NCBI GenBank assembly: GCA_965216335.1
Contig: OZ244154.1
Span: 2,976,001-3,040,000, forward strand
DNA length: 64,000 nucleotides
Origin: JAHEJE01 sp965216335
Lineage (GTDB): Bacteria; Pseudomonadota; Alphaproteobacteria; Rhizobiales; Aestuariivirgaceae
Reading direction: 5' to 3'
Shown here: in pieces, positions 27,038-36,747 of the stretch
How positions within the stretch are numbered: position 1 is the stretch's first letter
Layout of the letters: each line of letters begins with the position of its first letter
Position numbers and translations under genes: made by a program
The notes under the pieces: generated by a model
What the model was told of the DNA's origin: nothing
The model's database searches: none
What the model saw: the letters and a program-made list of their open reading frames with translations, nothing else

Positions 27038-29155
27038 ATGGCCGTCACAACCACCTACTCGATCAACACCCTGATTGATGAGTTCACCGCCAACACATTC
27101 CATGCGGGAAGTCAATGGAGCCCTGCAGTTGCCGTGCTCAACAATGGTGATTTCATCGTCACTTATGAATCTGTTTCTGGGTTCAACGCGGCATCCATCC
27201 TGGATGAGCAATTCGACAACGATGGTGTACGTGCCCCCGGCAGCTGGGATCTGGTCAACTCCACGACAACCGGCGCCCAGAGGGATTCCAAGGTCGCGGC
27301 TCTAGACAACGGCGGCTACGTAGTCGTTTTCAGTGACACCAGTCTCGGGACCGCCGACCGGACGATTCGATTCAGACTCTTTGACGACAACGGAGTTGCG
27401 CTAGGTAGCGATGTAAACATAGGCGTTAGTGGTTCGGATGAGTACGGCGCATCGGTGGCAACTTTGGCTGACGGCCGGTTCATCGTGACTTGGACTTTGC
27501 GCAGTCCCGGCTCGTTTCGTGGCGATATCTATCGCGCGGTCTACAACGAGGACGGAACCGTCAGTCTCAACGCCACACCTGTGACTAGTGGAAGCACGAC
27601 TATCAATCACGTCGAAAATGAGGTAGCAGCGCTGGCGGACGGTGGATATGTCGTTGCCTACTGGCAAGAAGATGCTGCGATTGTCGGGTACAACGCCGCC
27701 ATACGGGCACGCATATACAATTCGGACAATACTTTGCGCGCGACGGTTGCGATCGGCAACACTTCCCTGGAACCACACGTCATCGGTCTTTCCGACGGAC
27801 GTTGGGCGATTGTTTATCAGGACCGGAGTTGGGGCACCGGGAAGAGCGACATCACGCTGGCGATATACAACGCTAACGGTTCCATGAGTTCCGCTCCTGT
27901 CAGAGCTAACGCTGTGGTCGGCAACGGTCAGTGGGAGGCCAATATTGCCGAACTTGGTGCAGGTTTCCTGCTCGTCACCTGGACGCATGACTCTGGCTCT
28001 GGTGAATGGCATATCAAAGGCCGCGTCTTTGCCTCAAACGGTACCGCTGTCACGAACGAGTTCTCTGTCGAACAGTCTTTTGACGGTCAGATGCAATCAC
28101 GCGTCGCGGGCGGCCTGAACGGGCGATTCATGGTCACATATACTGACCTGCAGACCAGCGGGCCTGATACGAGTGATTGGCACATCGGTGCCCAATTATC
28201 AGAACTTCAACGCAATTCGGTCGGTGACGCTGCGGCCGACACAATCATTGGCGACACCTTGCGCGACGTGATGATTGGTAATGGCGGCAACGATTTTCTC
28301 GATGGTCGAGGTCAGAACGACGTACTCGATGGTGGTAATGGCAATGACCGCCTCAAAGGTGGCGATGGCGACGATGTGCTCATCGGTGGCGCAGGCAATG
28401 ATACTATCCGAGGAAACACCGACAATGACCGGGCCAACGGCGGACCCGGAAACGATTACATTCTGGGTGGCCACGGAGAGGATTTGCTCAGCGGTGGCGA
28501 TGGCGGTGACAGCATTAATGGGCAAACGGGCTCCGATACCCTCAATGGAGGTGGCGGCAATGATACACTCCTGGGCGGCTTTCAGAATGACACACTGAAC
28601 GGCGGTCCGCACAATGACTATCTGAATGGTGGATCCGCCGATGATGTACTGAACGGTTCGAGCGGTTCTGACACGATCATTGGCAGCACCGGCCACGACC
28701 GCCTTTTTGGTGGATCGGGAAATGATGTGTTGAAGGCCGGCAATGGCAATGACACACTCAAAGGCGGTGCTGACAGCGACCTGCTCGCCGGTGGCCTGCA
28801 CAGTGACACGCTGGTCGGTGACACTGGAAACGACACGCTTCAAGGACAATCTGGTCTCGATTTGTTGATCGGTGGCGCTGGCAGTGACGTTCTCATTGGC
28901 GGATCAAATGCGGACACTTTTGTATTCGCGAAAGGCTTTGGTCCCGACACAATCAACGACTTTTCAGTCGATCAGGATACGTTGCAGCTGAACACCAATC
29001 TGTGGGTCGGCACGTTGACCGCCCAGCAGGTGGTCAACAGTTTCGCCAGTGTGGTGGGGAACAACACGATACTGGATTTCAACGGATCGAACGACCTGAC
29101 GGTAAAGGGCATTGCCAATCCGAACCAGTTGGTGGATGACATCATAATCGTCTAG
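27038..29155 (+). CDS. RTX protein with seven-fold N-terminal repeats
   Basis: This 705-residue protein is probably secreted by a type I system. Residues of about 30-370 hold seven repeats of some 54 residues, each with a core such as VAALADGGYVVAYW or VATLADGRFIVTWT, which suggests a seven-bladed beta-propeller. Residues of about 412-627 hold roughly 24 calcium-binding nonapeptides (GGxGNDxLx). The C-terminal 75 residues look like a type I secretion signal (FVFAKGFGPDTINDFS, end DDIIIV). The start is ATG at 27038, six bases after a GAGGAG site; a GTG at 26969 is less likely. No ABC exporter or catalytic domain is visible. It sits between integrase remnants and decayed sequence, so it was probably acquired. 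Confidence 0.85.
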   Translation: MAVTTTYSINTLIDEFTANTFHAGSQWSPAVAVLNNGDFIVTYESVSGFNAASILDEQFDNDGVRAPGSWDLVNSTTTGAQRDSKVAALDNGGYVVVFSDTSLGTADRTIRFRLFDDNGVALGSDVNIGVSGSDEYGASVATLADGRFIVTWTLRSPGSFRGDIYRAVYNEDGTVSLNATPVTSGSTTINHVENEVAALADGGYVVAYWQEDAAIVGYNAAIRARIYNSDNTLRATVAIGNTSLEPHVIGLSDGRWAIVYQDRSWGTGKSDITLAIYNANGSMSSAPVRANAVVGNGQWEANIAELGAGFLLVTWTHDSGSGEWHIKGRVFASNGTAVTNEFSVEQSFDGQMQSRVAGGLNGRFMVTYTDLQTSGPDTSDWHIGAQLSELQRNSVGDAAADTIIGDTLRDVMIGNGGNDFLDGRGQNDVLDGGNGNDRLKGGDGDDVLIGGAGNDTIRGNTDNDRANGGPGNDYILGGHGEDLLSGGDGGDSINGQTGSDTLNGGGGNDTLLGGFQNDTLNGGPHNDYLNGGSADDVLNGSSGSDTIIGSTGHDRLFGGSGNDVLKAGNGNDTLKGGADSDLLAGGLHSDTLVGDTGNDTLQGQSGLDLLIGGAGSDVLIGGSNADTFVFAKGFGPDTINDFSVDQDTLQLNTNLWVGTLTAQQVVNSFASVVGNNTILDFNGSNDLTVKGIANPNQLVDDIIIV
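27122..28145 (+). repeat. Seven ~54-residue repeats (propeller-like)
   Basis: Cores recur at about residues 32, 86, 140, 196, 249, 303 and 356 of the RTX protein, as V-A-x-L-x-D-G-x-(F/Y)-V-V-x-(Y/W). The regular spacing of 53-56 residues and the count of seven are what a seven-bladed propeller would give. At DNA level the units have diverged. Confidence 0.7.
28274..28918 (+). repeat. RTX nonapeptide repeat block
   Basis: About 24 tandem units of nine codons encode GGxGNDxLx-type calcium-binding turns, forming a parallel beta-roll after export. The DNA units are imperfect (recurrent GGCAATGA and GGCGG), typical of RTX genes and not of CRISPR. Confidence 0.9.
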
Positions 29156-29833
29156 GCTGCCGCTGCTGCCCGCTTGAGCAGTTCGCGCCGGTTCATGCCG
29201 ACGCCCTCAGGCCGAGGTCAATCTTACCATCCGACCCAACGGCCCCTTCGAGTGTCAAGCGCTCAACAAGGTGCGGCTTGGCAACGCGCGCTGTGTTTCA
29301 TAGCCGAAAGCCGTCAGCCTGATGGTTGTCCCACAGCCTTGCAGGTGCCCCGCCGAAACCCCGCTTGCTCCACCTGTAATCTGCCAGCGGTCGGCTCCAT
29401 GTTCCACGGCTAACTCAGACATCGCCTCCATGAAGGCGCGCAGGTGATGCTCTGCCCGCTGCTTAGGCGTGGGTCGGGCTGTGGCAGCGGAAAGTGTCCA
29501 TCGTTAGATGTTTTGGGACAACCTGCGTACACCACCACCCAGTCTACAGTCGGACCCCTAGTTCTGTGCGGCTCCGCGGCAGCGCCCCAACGCATCGAGA
29601 CAGGACGCAGAATGCCTCCACGCTACACAGGGTTGGGGGATCACTGACTTGCGATATGAGTCAGTGATCTCAACTGTGAGAAACAGGGGATCTTTTTGCG
29701 CGACTCTGGGTTCGCATTAGAACGTCTGTCCTGTTACGATCTGGGCCATCTCAAGACCGATCGGCTGGAACAATCGAACCTGCAGGCCGCTCTTCACTCG
29801 TGAATATCCCTGCAACAACTTGGCGAACTGCAC
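29156..29833. other. Degraded non-coding stretch after RTX gene
   Basis: No intact gene is visible in these 678 bases. On the minus strand several short frames look like pieces of former coding sequence. One starts MNRRELLKRA at about 29200 and a second contains KPHLVERLTLEGAVG. A third contains FMEAMSELAVEHGADRWQ. All are separated by stops and frame changes, and I do not recognise their family. The hairpin at 29640-29668 lies within it. Together with the integrase remnants on the other side of the RTX gene, it suggests an eroded island. Confidence 0.5.
29640..29668. repeat. 10-bp perfect inverted repeat
   Basis: ATCACTGACT and AGTCAGTGAT are perfect arms with a nine-base spacer (TGCGATATG). 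There is no T-run directly after it. It lies 165 bases before the acetylpolyamine amidohydrolase gene and may be an operator or a leftover end of a mobile element. Confidence 0.55.
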
Positions 29834-30862
29834 ATGAAGATCATACACAGCGACGACAACCGGCTGCATTTCCCGCAGGGCGAGCTGTTTGGCGGCGAGT
29901 TGGTGACGCCGTTTGAGCGGCCGTCGCGGGTGGAGTTCATACTGAATGAACTCAAGCGGCGTGGCTTCACCGACATTTGCGCGCCGGGAGAGCTGGATAC
30001 GAAACCCGTCGAAGCCATTCATGATGCGGCCTATCTGACGTTTCTTGAGACGGCGTGGGATCAGTGGGTTGCGGCCGGCTACAAGGGCGAAATCCTGCCG
30101 ACTGTTGTTCCGGCACGCCGCATGCGTCAGATCGAACCGGACCATATCGACGGCAAGGTCGGCTACTATGCGCTGGCTATCGAAACGGCGATGACGCCGG
30201 GCACCTGGGCGGCGGCCAAGGCATCGTGCGCTGTGGCGCAGACCGCGCAGCGCCTGGTAGCGGGCGGTGAGCGGACCGCCTTTGCCCTGTGCCGCCCGCC
30301 CGGCCACCATGCGGCGCGCGATCTCTATGGCGGCTACTGTTTTCTCAACAACGCGGGTATCGCGGCACAGATGTTCCGTGACGATGGCGCGACGCGGGTG
30401 GCGATCCTCGATGTCGATTTTCATCACGGTAACGGCACGCAGGACATTTTCTACGAGCGCAACGATGTGCTGTTCTGCTCGCTGCATGGTCAACCGGAAG
30501 ATGCGTTCCCGCATTTCCTGGGGTATGCCGACGAGACCGGGGCAGGGCAGGGCGAGGGGTTCAACCGGAACTATCCCATGGCGCCCGGCACGGCATATGA
30601 CCGCTGGTCCGAGGCGCTTGATGATGCCATCGGCCAGATCGGCCGGTTCGCGCCGGATGCCCTCGTGGTGTCGCTTGGCGTCGATGCCTACAAGGACGAT
30701 CCAATCAGCTTCTTCAAGCTGGAGAACGACGACTTCACCGACTGCGGTCGCCGCATCGCCGGGCTAAGCCTGCCGACCTTGTTTGTCATGGAAGGCGGTT
30801 ATGCCATTGCCGACATTGGAGTGAATACGGTGAATGTGTTGGACGGTTTCCTGGGAGCATAG
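29834..30862 (+). CDS. aphA: Acetylpolyamine amidohydrolase
   Basis: This zinc enzyme of the histone-deacetylase fold removes acetyl groups from acetylated polyamines. The 342-residue length and the whole layout match the Mycoplana ramosa enzyme: ELFGGELVTPFE, FLETAWDQWVAAGYKGE, CRPPGHHA and DVDFHHGNGTQDIFYE. GYADETGAG and FVMEGGY follow. The two His of GHHA and the DVDFHH motif are the catalytic and zinc ligands. The start has no strong ribosome site. It ends two bases before the amidohydrolase gene, and the pot transporter genes lie downstream on the other strand, so a polyamine role is likely. General acetyl-lysine or acetoin-related activity is the alternative. Confidence 0.85.
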   Translation: MKIIHSDDNRLHFPQGELFGGELVTPFERPSRVEFILNELKRRGFTDICAPGELDTKPVEAIHDAAYLTFLETAWDQWVAAGYKGEILPTVVPARRMRQIEPDHIDGKVGYYALAIETAMTPGTWAAAKASCAVAQTAQRLVAGGERTAFALCRPPGHHAARDLYGGYCFLNNAGIAAQMFRDDGATRVAILDVDFHHGNGTQDIFYERNDVLFCSLHGQPEDAFPHFLGYADETGAGQGEGFNRNYPMAPGTAYDRWSEALDDAIGQIGRFAPDALVVSLGVDAYKDDPISFFKLENDDFTDCGRRIAGLSLPTLFVMEGGYAIADIGVNTVNVLDGFLGA

Positions 30863-30864
30863 CG

Positions 30865-32535
30865 ATGGCACAGCATGCGGATCTGATTGTCACCAATGGC
30901 CGGCTGACCACATTCAATGACGCGCAACCACAGGCCGAAGCCCTGGCGATACGCGGCGGTGAGATCATCGCCGTTGGCAGCACGGACGACATCGCCAACC
31001 TGGCCGGACCCGACACGTCGGTTCACGATGCCGGCGGCAACAGCGTGTTGCCCGGCTTCATCGACAGTCACGTGCACCTGTTCGGCGGATCAGCCGAACT
31101 GGATGCCCTTGACCTGATGAACGTCGAGGGCGAAGAGGCCTTGCGGGCGGCTGCAAGGGGGTATGCCGCCGGACGGCCCGATGATGCGCTGATCTACGGC
31201 ACCTGCTGCGACTATCACATGCTGGGCCGGGGAACGCCGATCACCCGGCAAATCCTCGACACCATTCTGCCCGACCGGCCGTTCGCCATCATGGCGCACG
31301 ACCACCATACGGCCTGGGCCAACACCAGGGCACTTGAACTCAGCGGTATCCTGAACGGCGGCGACGCCGGAGAGGGGTCCGAAATCGTCATGGGCGAAGA
31401 CGGCCTGGCCAGCGGCGAACTGCGCGAGACCGGCGCCTTCGGCCCGGTGCTGGCGCACACGCCGACCGGCGGGCGCGAGATGCTGGGCTATGTGACCGGC
31501 GACGATCCCGAGCCACCCGCCACGCCGGCCCAGCGCTCGGCGGACAAGGACATCATTGCGCGCGGACTGGCGCACTGCGCGCGCCAGGGCATCACCACCC
31601 TGCACAACATGGATGGCAACTTCTACCAGCTTGAGTTGCTGGATGAACTTAACGATGAGGACCGCTTGTTGTGCCGCACCCAGGTGCCGTTCCACCTCAA
31701 GACGTTTCACCCGCTCGACAAGCTGGAGGAGGCCGACGAGATGCGTCGGCGCTTTGCCGGCGACATGGTGTGGTCGGGCCGGGTGAAGATGTTCATGGAC
31801 GGGGTGATCGACTCGCGCACCGCCTTCGTGCTGCACGGCTATCCCGACGAGCCCGACAGCACCGGCAGTCCGCTGTTCTCGGCGGATCACTTCAACGAGG
31901 CGGCGACCATTTGCGACGCCAAAGGCCTGCAAATCAGCGTGCATGCCATCGGCGATGCCGCCGTGCGGCGCACGCTCGACGGGTATCAGGCGGCGCGCAC
32001 GGCCAATGGTACGCGCGACAGCCGGCATCGCATCGAGCATGTCGAGGTGCTGCACCCGGATGACCTGCCGCGCCTGGCCGAATTGGGCGTAATCGCCTCG
32101 ATGCAGCCGCTGCATTCGCCGCGCAGCGGGTTCTTCAAACCGCCGCCTCCGGGCCACATCCTGCATGAAGACCAGCTGGCGCTGGCTTTTGCCTGGCAGA
32201 CCATCCGCGAGACCGGGGCGACCGTGGCATTCTCGACCGACTGGCCGGTGGTGCCGGTCGATGTCTTGCCTACCATCAAAGGGGCGTGTGTCCATGTGGA
32301 ATGCGGGCGAAGCTGGGGCGATCAGCACCAGAGCCTTGACGATACGCTTGCCGCCTACACGCGCGACGGTGCCTATACGGAGTTCAATGAGAACAGAAAG
32401 GGCCGCCTGAAGGCCGGCATGATGGCCGACATCGTGGTCATGTCGCACGACCTGCATGGCCTGGCGCCCGAGGACCTCGATCGGGCCGGCGCGGCACTGA
32501 CCGTGTGCAACGGCAGGGTGACCTACCAGGCGTAA
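30865..32535 (+). CDS. YtcJ-type metal-dependent amidohydrolase
   Basis: This is a 556-residue protein of the amidohydrolase_3 (YtcJ) family. The metal-binding motif GFIDSHVHLFGGS lies near residues 57-70. The later His residues appear in ISVHAIGDAA and HRIEHVEVLH, and the Asp region is AFSTDWPV. The substrate is unknown: relatives hydrolyse amides or N-acyl compounds. It is probably co-transcribed with the acetylpolyamine amidohydrolase just upstream, which suggests an amide or acylated amine. No signal peptide is seen, so it is cytoplasmic. Confidence 0.8.
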   Translation: MAQHADLIVTNGRLTTFNDAQPQAEALAIRGGEIIAVGSTDDIANLAGPDTSVHDAGGNSVLPGFIDSHVHLFGGSAELDALDLMNVEGEEALRAAARGYAAGRPDDALIYGTCCDYHMLGRGTPITRQILDTILPDRPFAIMAHDHHTAWANTRALELSGILNGGDAGEGSEIVMGEDGLASGELRETGAFGPVLAHTPTGGREMLGYVTGDDPEPPATPAQRSADKDIIARGLAHCARQGITTLHNMDGNFYQLELLDELNDEDRLLCRTQVPFHLKTFHPLDKLEEADEMRRRFAGDMVWSGRVKMFMDGVIDSRTAFVLHGYPDEPDSTGSPLFSADHFNEAATICDAKGLQISVHAIGDAAVRRTLDGYQAARTANGTRDSRHRIEHVEVLHPDDLPRLAELGVIASMQPLHSPRSGFFKPPPPGHILHEDQLALAFAWQTIRETGATVAFSTDWPVVPVDVLPTIKGACVHVECGRSWGDQHQSLDDTLAAYTRDGAYTEFNENRKGRLKAGMMADIVVMSHDLHGLAPEDLDRAGAALTVCNGRVTYQA

Positions 32536-32538
32536 TCG

Positions 32539-33732
32539 TCAGCCGTTCAAGGCCGCTTCGATGGCATCGATGGCCGACAGCGCATCCTTGCCGCGCGGCA
32601 CGGACAGGAACTCCGGCCAACTCGAAAGCTTGACCACGACCAGCGATTCCTCTGGCGCTATGTAGATGAGCTGGCCGAACACGCCGCGCGCCATAATCAC
32701 CCGCCGGCGGTGATCCCGGATCCAGAACTGGTTGCGATAGGCGCCATGTGGCAGGGTTTCATCGTAGGGCGCACCGAAGATCGCGGGGTTGCAGTCGAGT
32801 GTGTCGTCGATCCACTCCTGTGGAACTAGCCGCCGGCCATCGGCAATGCCCCCGTTCATCATCATCAGCCCGAAGCGGGCATAGTCGCGCAAGGTGGCGT
32901 TGAAACCGCCGCAGGCCAGCGCATAGCCGGCGGCATCGACGGTGAAGCTGGCGCTTTCTTCAGCCCCCAGCCCGGACCACAGCTCACGCGAAATCAGTTG
33001 GTCCAGACTGGTCTGCGTCACCCGCATCATGCAGTGCGCCAGGACATCGGTCTCGATCGAGCGGTATTCGAAGGTCTCGCCGTGCGCGCGCGCCTGATCC
33101 CTCAGGCCGAGGATCTGATCCCACACGCAGGCCGGGCATTTCCTGCGGCCGCGTGGCGGCTTCCAGCCGGCGGCGATGTCGGTCATTGCCATGTCGCTGT
33201 CGAGGGCCTCGTAGTCCTCCGAGTAGCGCACACCGGTGGTCATATCGAGCACATGGCGAAGCTTCGCGCCACGCCAGCCTGTGCGGCGCAGCTCCGGCAG
33301 ATAGTCGGTCACGAGGCTTTCGGGATCAAGCAGACCGCGCCCGGCCAGCATGCCGGCGACCGCACTGATGATCGACTTGCCGACCGATTGCGACAGGTGC
33401 AGCGTGCGCTCGTCCATGCCGTTCAGATAGCGTTCGAACACGATCTCGCCGTGGTGCAGGACGATGAAACCGTCGCTGTAGCTCGTGTCGAGCCAGTGCG
33501 CGATGGTGCTGGTCTCGCCGGTGACGGTCCTGAATGTCAGGTCATCGAGATTGCGCGGGCGGTGCGGCAGGACCCAGACCGGCCCGCGCCCGCGCCAGAC
33601 CTCTGCCGTCGGCAACACGTGGCGGACATTCTGAAACGTCCAGCGGTTCCAAGGTGCCCGGTCCCAATCCTGGCGCGGAACGCGAGCTTCGGGCGGCACG
33701 AGAACACCGTGCATGATCTTTGGTGAGGTCAT
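32539..33732 (-). CDS. Serine hydrolase, class C beta-lactamase/NylB-like
   Basis: This 397-residue member of the beta-lactamase family has the nucleophile motif SVGKS in HLSQSVGKSII and a YRS motif in FEYRSIETDVLAH as the second element. The length and the N-terminal FQNVRHVLPTAEV region resemble 6-aminohexanoate-dimer hydrolase (NylB) and its esterase/amidase relatives rather than true beta-lactamases. No signal peptide is seen. It lies downstream of the pot operon on the same strand, 165 bases after potD, and faces the YtcJ gene convergently with only three bases between stops. A role in amide or ester use is inferred. Confidence 0.75.
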   Translation of the reverse strand: MTSPKIMHGVLVPPEARVPRQDWDRAPWNRWTFQNVRHVLPTAEVWRGRGPVWVLPHRPRNLDDLTFRTVTGETSTIAHWLDTSYSDGFIVLHHGEIVFERYLNGMDERTLHLSQSVGKSIISAVAGMLAGRGLLDPESLVTDYLPELRRTGWRGAKLRHVLDMTTGVRYSEDYEALDSDMAMTDIAAGWKPPRGRRKCPACVWDQILGLRDQARAHGETFEYRSIETDVLAHCMMRVTQTSLDQLISRELWSGLGAEESASFTVDAAGYALACGGFNATLRDYARFGLMMMNGGIADGRRLVPQEWIDDTLDCNPAIFGAPYDETLPHGAYRNQFWIRDHRRRVIMARGVFGQLIYIAPEESLVVVKLSSWPEFLSVPRGKDALSAIDAIEAALNG

Positions 33733-33897
33733 GGCAATCGCTCGACTCGATTTGCAGCTGCCGGGGAAGTCACGCTTCCCCGGTCAATCTTGAATTTCAC
33801 CTTGCCGGCACCGGAAATCGGCACTTCGGATGTGGAAGACCGCTGTCAACTCAAAACGGTACACCAGTCTGAGAACCAATCGCCGGTACCGCAGGTA

Positions 33898-34932
33898 CTA
33901 CTTCTGCAGTTCGGTCCAGATGGCCGTGTACAGCTTCTGGACCTCCGGTGAGCAGGTCGGCACGAAGTGGCCGGCGGCCTGGAACTCTTCCGGGATGTTC
34001 ACTTCGGTTGCCGTCAGCATGTCTTCCGGCATGAATTTCTCCGAACCTTCGATGCCGTTGGCATAGCGGGCGAACTCGGAGATCAGCGCGGCGTTTTCCG
34101 GCTCCATGATGAAGTTCAGGAACGTCTTGGCGTTCTCGACGTTTTTGGCGTCCTTGAGGATCGCCACGCTGTCCATCCACAGGGAATAACCTTCCTTGGG
34201 ATAGCCGTAGTTCACGTTCGGGTTCTTCAGCCGCGCCCGGAAGGCAGCACCGTTCCAGTACAATGACGCGGCAAGGTCGCCGGCGGCGATTTTTTCGATG
34301 ACGCCATACTCCATCGACAGCCATTTCGGCTTGGCCTTGAGCAGCACGTCGCGGGCCTTCTTCAGCGCTTCTTTATCGTCGGTGCACGGTTCGGATCCGA
34401 TGTAGCGCAGGACCGTGCCCATCACATCGCCCATTTCCGGCGCGACGTTGATCTTGCCGACCAATTCTTCGGGCGGATCGAAGATGATTGCCGAGGTGTT
34501 GATGTCGCCTTTGTAGACGGCGGTGTCGACCATCACGCCGACGCTGCCCCACTGCCACGGCACCGTGTAGCGGCGGCCGGGATCCCATTCGACGTCCTGC
34601 CAGACCTTCTTCATGTTTTTGAAGTTCGGCATCTGGTCGGGACGGGATTCCAGCAGCAGGCCCTCGTTTATCCAGATCGGCACGTAGCTCGACGACGGCA
34701 CCACCATGTCGAAGCCATGGCCGCCGGCCTTGACCTTGGCCAGGGCGGAGTCGTTGTCGTCATAGCCGGTGACATTGACCTTGATGCCGTGTTCCTTTTC
34801 GAACTTCTCCAGAAGCTTGGGGTTGGTGTAGTTGCCCCAGTTGAAAAGGTTCAGCTCGCCCGCGGCGTTCGCGACGCCGCCGCTGAATGCCACGGCAAAG
34901 CCAATCGTTGCCAGCGATAGTTTCTTCCACAT
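33898..34932 (-). CDS. potD: Polyamine-binding periplasmic protein (PotD/PotF)
   Basis: This is a 344-residue solute-binding protein with signal peptide MWKKLSLATIGFAVAFSGGV...ANA. The mature start GELNLFNWGNY is typical of spermidine/putrescine binders, and YGYPKEGYSLWMDS is the usual late block. It delivers polyamine to the PotABC permease. It is the last of four minus-strand genes potA-potB-potC-potD. Which polyamine it prefers cannot be told. Confidence 0.9.
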   Translation of the reverse strand: MWKKLSLATIGFAVAFSGGVANAAGELNLFNWGNYTNPKLLEKFEKEHGIKVNVTGYDDNDSALAKVKAGGHGFDMVVPSSSYVPIWINEGLLLESRPDQMPNFKNMKKVWQDVEWDPGRRYTVPWQWGSVGVMVDTAVYKGDINTSAIIFDPPEELVGKINVAPEMGDVMGTVLRYIGSEPCTDDKEALKKARDVLLKAKPKWLSMEYGVIEKIAAGDLAASLYWNGAAFRARLKNPNVNYGYPKEGYSLWMDSVAILKDAKNVENAKTFLNFIMEPENAALISEFARYANGIEGSEKFMPEDMLTATEVNIPEEFQAAGHFVPTCSPEVQKLYTAIWTELQK

Positions 34933-34966
34933 CAGTCGGTCTCCCTGTTTTGTTTACCCGTTCAGC

Positions 34967-35800
34967 TTACTGCATTTTCCGGTTGAGGAAAAAGAACATC
35001 GTCACCACGGCCACGGAGATGGCCAGCAGCACCGATGAGATTGCGTTGACCTCCGGGGTGATCGCCCGGCGCAACTGACCCAGCATGTAGGTCGGCAGGG
35101 TGTCCTGTCCGGAGGATTTGACGAACTCGGTGATCACCACGTCATCGAGCGAAATTACGAAGGCCAGCATGGCGCCGGCCAGGATACCGGGCCACAGAAG
35201 CGGCAGCGTCACGCGCCGGAAGGTCTGCCATGGCGTGGCATAGAGATCCGCCGCTGCGGTCTCGAGCGACAGGTCCATGCCTTCCAGCCGCGCCCGAATG
35301 GGCAGGTAGGCGAACGGGATGCAGAACGCCGTGTGGGCGATGATCAGGTAAGCCATACCGTGATAGCCGGTCGCCGCCTTGATCGAGGCAAACATGATCA
35401 AGAGCGCAACGGCGGTGACGATCTCCGGCACCATCAGCGGCTGGTTGATCATGGCATAGATGGCGGTGAGGCCCCTATAGGGCCGGGTGCGCGTGGTGCC
35501 GAGAGCTGCCATGGTTGCAAGGCTGGTCGCCAGCAACGATGCCGAAGCGGCCAGGACCAGCGAACGGATGGCGGCATCCTGGACGAGCTTGTTGTCCCAG
35601 GCCGACACGTACCAGCGCCACGACAGGCCTTCGAAATGCGCCAGTGAGCTGCCGGAGTTGAACGAATAGACCACCAGCGGCAACAAAGGCGCATAGAGCA
35701 GGAAGAAGCAGATCACCGCGATGGTCGTGAAACCGGGCTGGGCCTGGATCGAGAATGGCTTGCGTGGCCGGGCGGGTACTGGGCCGGTGGTTTCAGCCAT
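34967..35800 (-). CDS. potC: Polyamine ABC transporter permease (PotC/PotI)
   Basis: This inner-membrane permease has about six helices and the coupling EAA loop around ETAAADLYATPWQTFRRVTLP. The FSIQAQPGF start and the FNSGSSLAHFEGLSWRWY periplasmic block are family hallmarks. The ATG at 35800 overlaps the end of potB by eight bases; a longer frame to 35827 is rejected. It lies 34 bases before potD. Confidence 0.92.
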   Translation of the reverse strand: MAETTGPVPARPRKPFSIQAQPGFTTIAVICFFLLYAPLLPLVVYSFNSGSSLAHFEGLSWRWYVSAWDNKLVQDAAIRSLVLAASASLLATSLATMAALGTTRTRPYRGLTAIYAMINQPLMVPEIVTAVALLIMFASIKAATGYHGMAYLIIAHTAFCIPFAYLPIRARLEGMDLSLETAAADLYATPWQTFRRVTLPLLWPGILAGAMLAFVISLDDVVITEFVKSSGQDTLPTYMLGQLRRAITPEVNAISSVLLAISVAVVTMFFFLNRKMQ

Positions 35801-36746
35801 GCCGCACCTCCGATTTGCCGACGCCACGCACGTAGATCAGCAGCGCCACCATCACGATGAGCAGCAGGGTGATCGCCAGTGCCGACCCCAGCGGCCAATT
35901 GCGTCCCTGGCCGAACTGCAGCGAAATCAGGTTGCCCAGCATCATGTTCTTGCCGCCACCGAGAATGCGCGGCGTGACGTAGGCGCCCAGCGACGGGATG
36001 AACACCAGGATGGAACCGGCAACGATGCCCGGTTTGACCAGCGGCAGGATGATCCGCCGCAACACCTGCAGCCGGGTGGCGTAAAGGTCGTAGCCGGCCT
36101 CGACCAGCCGGAAGTCGAACTTCTCCATCGAGGCATAAATTGGCAGCACCATCAAAGGTAGATAAACATAGGTCATGCCGACCATGATGGCGAAGTCGGT
36201 GAACAGCATCTGGACCGGCTCGTCGATCAGGCCGAGCCCGATAAGCGCGTTGTTGATCAGGCCCTGGTTGCGGATCACCTCCATGATGGCGAATGTGCGG
36301 ATCAACAGGTTGGTCCAGAACGGGATGGTGATCAGGAACAGCCACAGGTTGCGCTTGTCCGGCGCCCGCGTGGCGATGAAATAGGCCGTCGGGAAACCGA
36401 GGATAAGAGCGGTGACGGTGGTCAGAATCGACAGTTTCACCGAGCGCCAGAAGATCGTCAGATGGGCATCGGCAACCGATAGCGTGTCATCGAAAATATC
36501 GCGCTGCAGGAAGACGCTGACCCAGCCGTCGAGCGAGCCGGCCCATTGCACGCCGCCATAGTCGCCGGGCTGCAAAAACGAATAGATCAGCATGATCAGC
36601 AGCGGGCCGGCGGCGGCGAACAGCAGCACGATCAGAGCCGGTGTCGTGAGCAGCAGGTTGCGCCGGACCTCCAACTGGCGGGCCGTTTGCGCGGTCGCGC
36701 CGGAAGCCGATTGTCCACCTGACGATGTCGCTGCGTGATCGGCCAT
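35793..36746 (-). CDS. potB: Polyamine ABC transporter permease (PotB/PotH)
   Basis: This is a 317-residue permease with six membrane helices. YSFLQPGDYGGVQW follows the first helix, and the EAA loop is VEAGYDLYATRLQVLRRIILP. It pairs with PotC. The start lies one base after the potA stop and the stop overlaps potC, so the operon is tight. Confidence 0.92.
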   Translation of the reverse strand: MADHAATSSGGQSASGATAQTARQLEVRRNLLLTTPALIVLLFAAAGPLLIMLIYSFLQPGDYGGVQWAGSLDGWVSVFLQRDIFDDTLSVADAHLTIFWRSVKLSILTTVTALILGFPTAYFIATRAPDKRNLWLFLITIPFWTNLLIRTFAIMEVIRNQGLINNALIGLGLIDEPVQMLFTDFAIMVGMTYVYLPLMVLPIYASMEKFDFRLVEAGYDLYATRLQVLRRIILPLVKPGIVAGSILVFIPSLGAYVTPRILGGGKNMMLGNLISLQFGQGRNWPLGSALAITLLLIVMVALLIYVRGVGKSEVRHG

Positions 36747-36747
36747 C

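Noticed and set aside
28274..28918. Short regular repeats that could suggest a CRISPR array
   Set aside because: The repeats are in frame, nine codons long, imperfect and encode RTX turns; there are no unique spacers.
31090..32457. A 455-codon minus-strand ORF inside the YtcJ gene
   Set aside because: It is antisense to a gene with clear metal-binding motifs and has none of its own.
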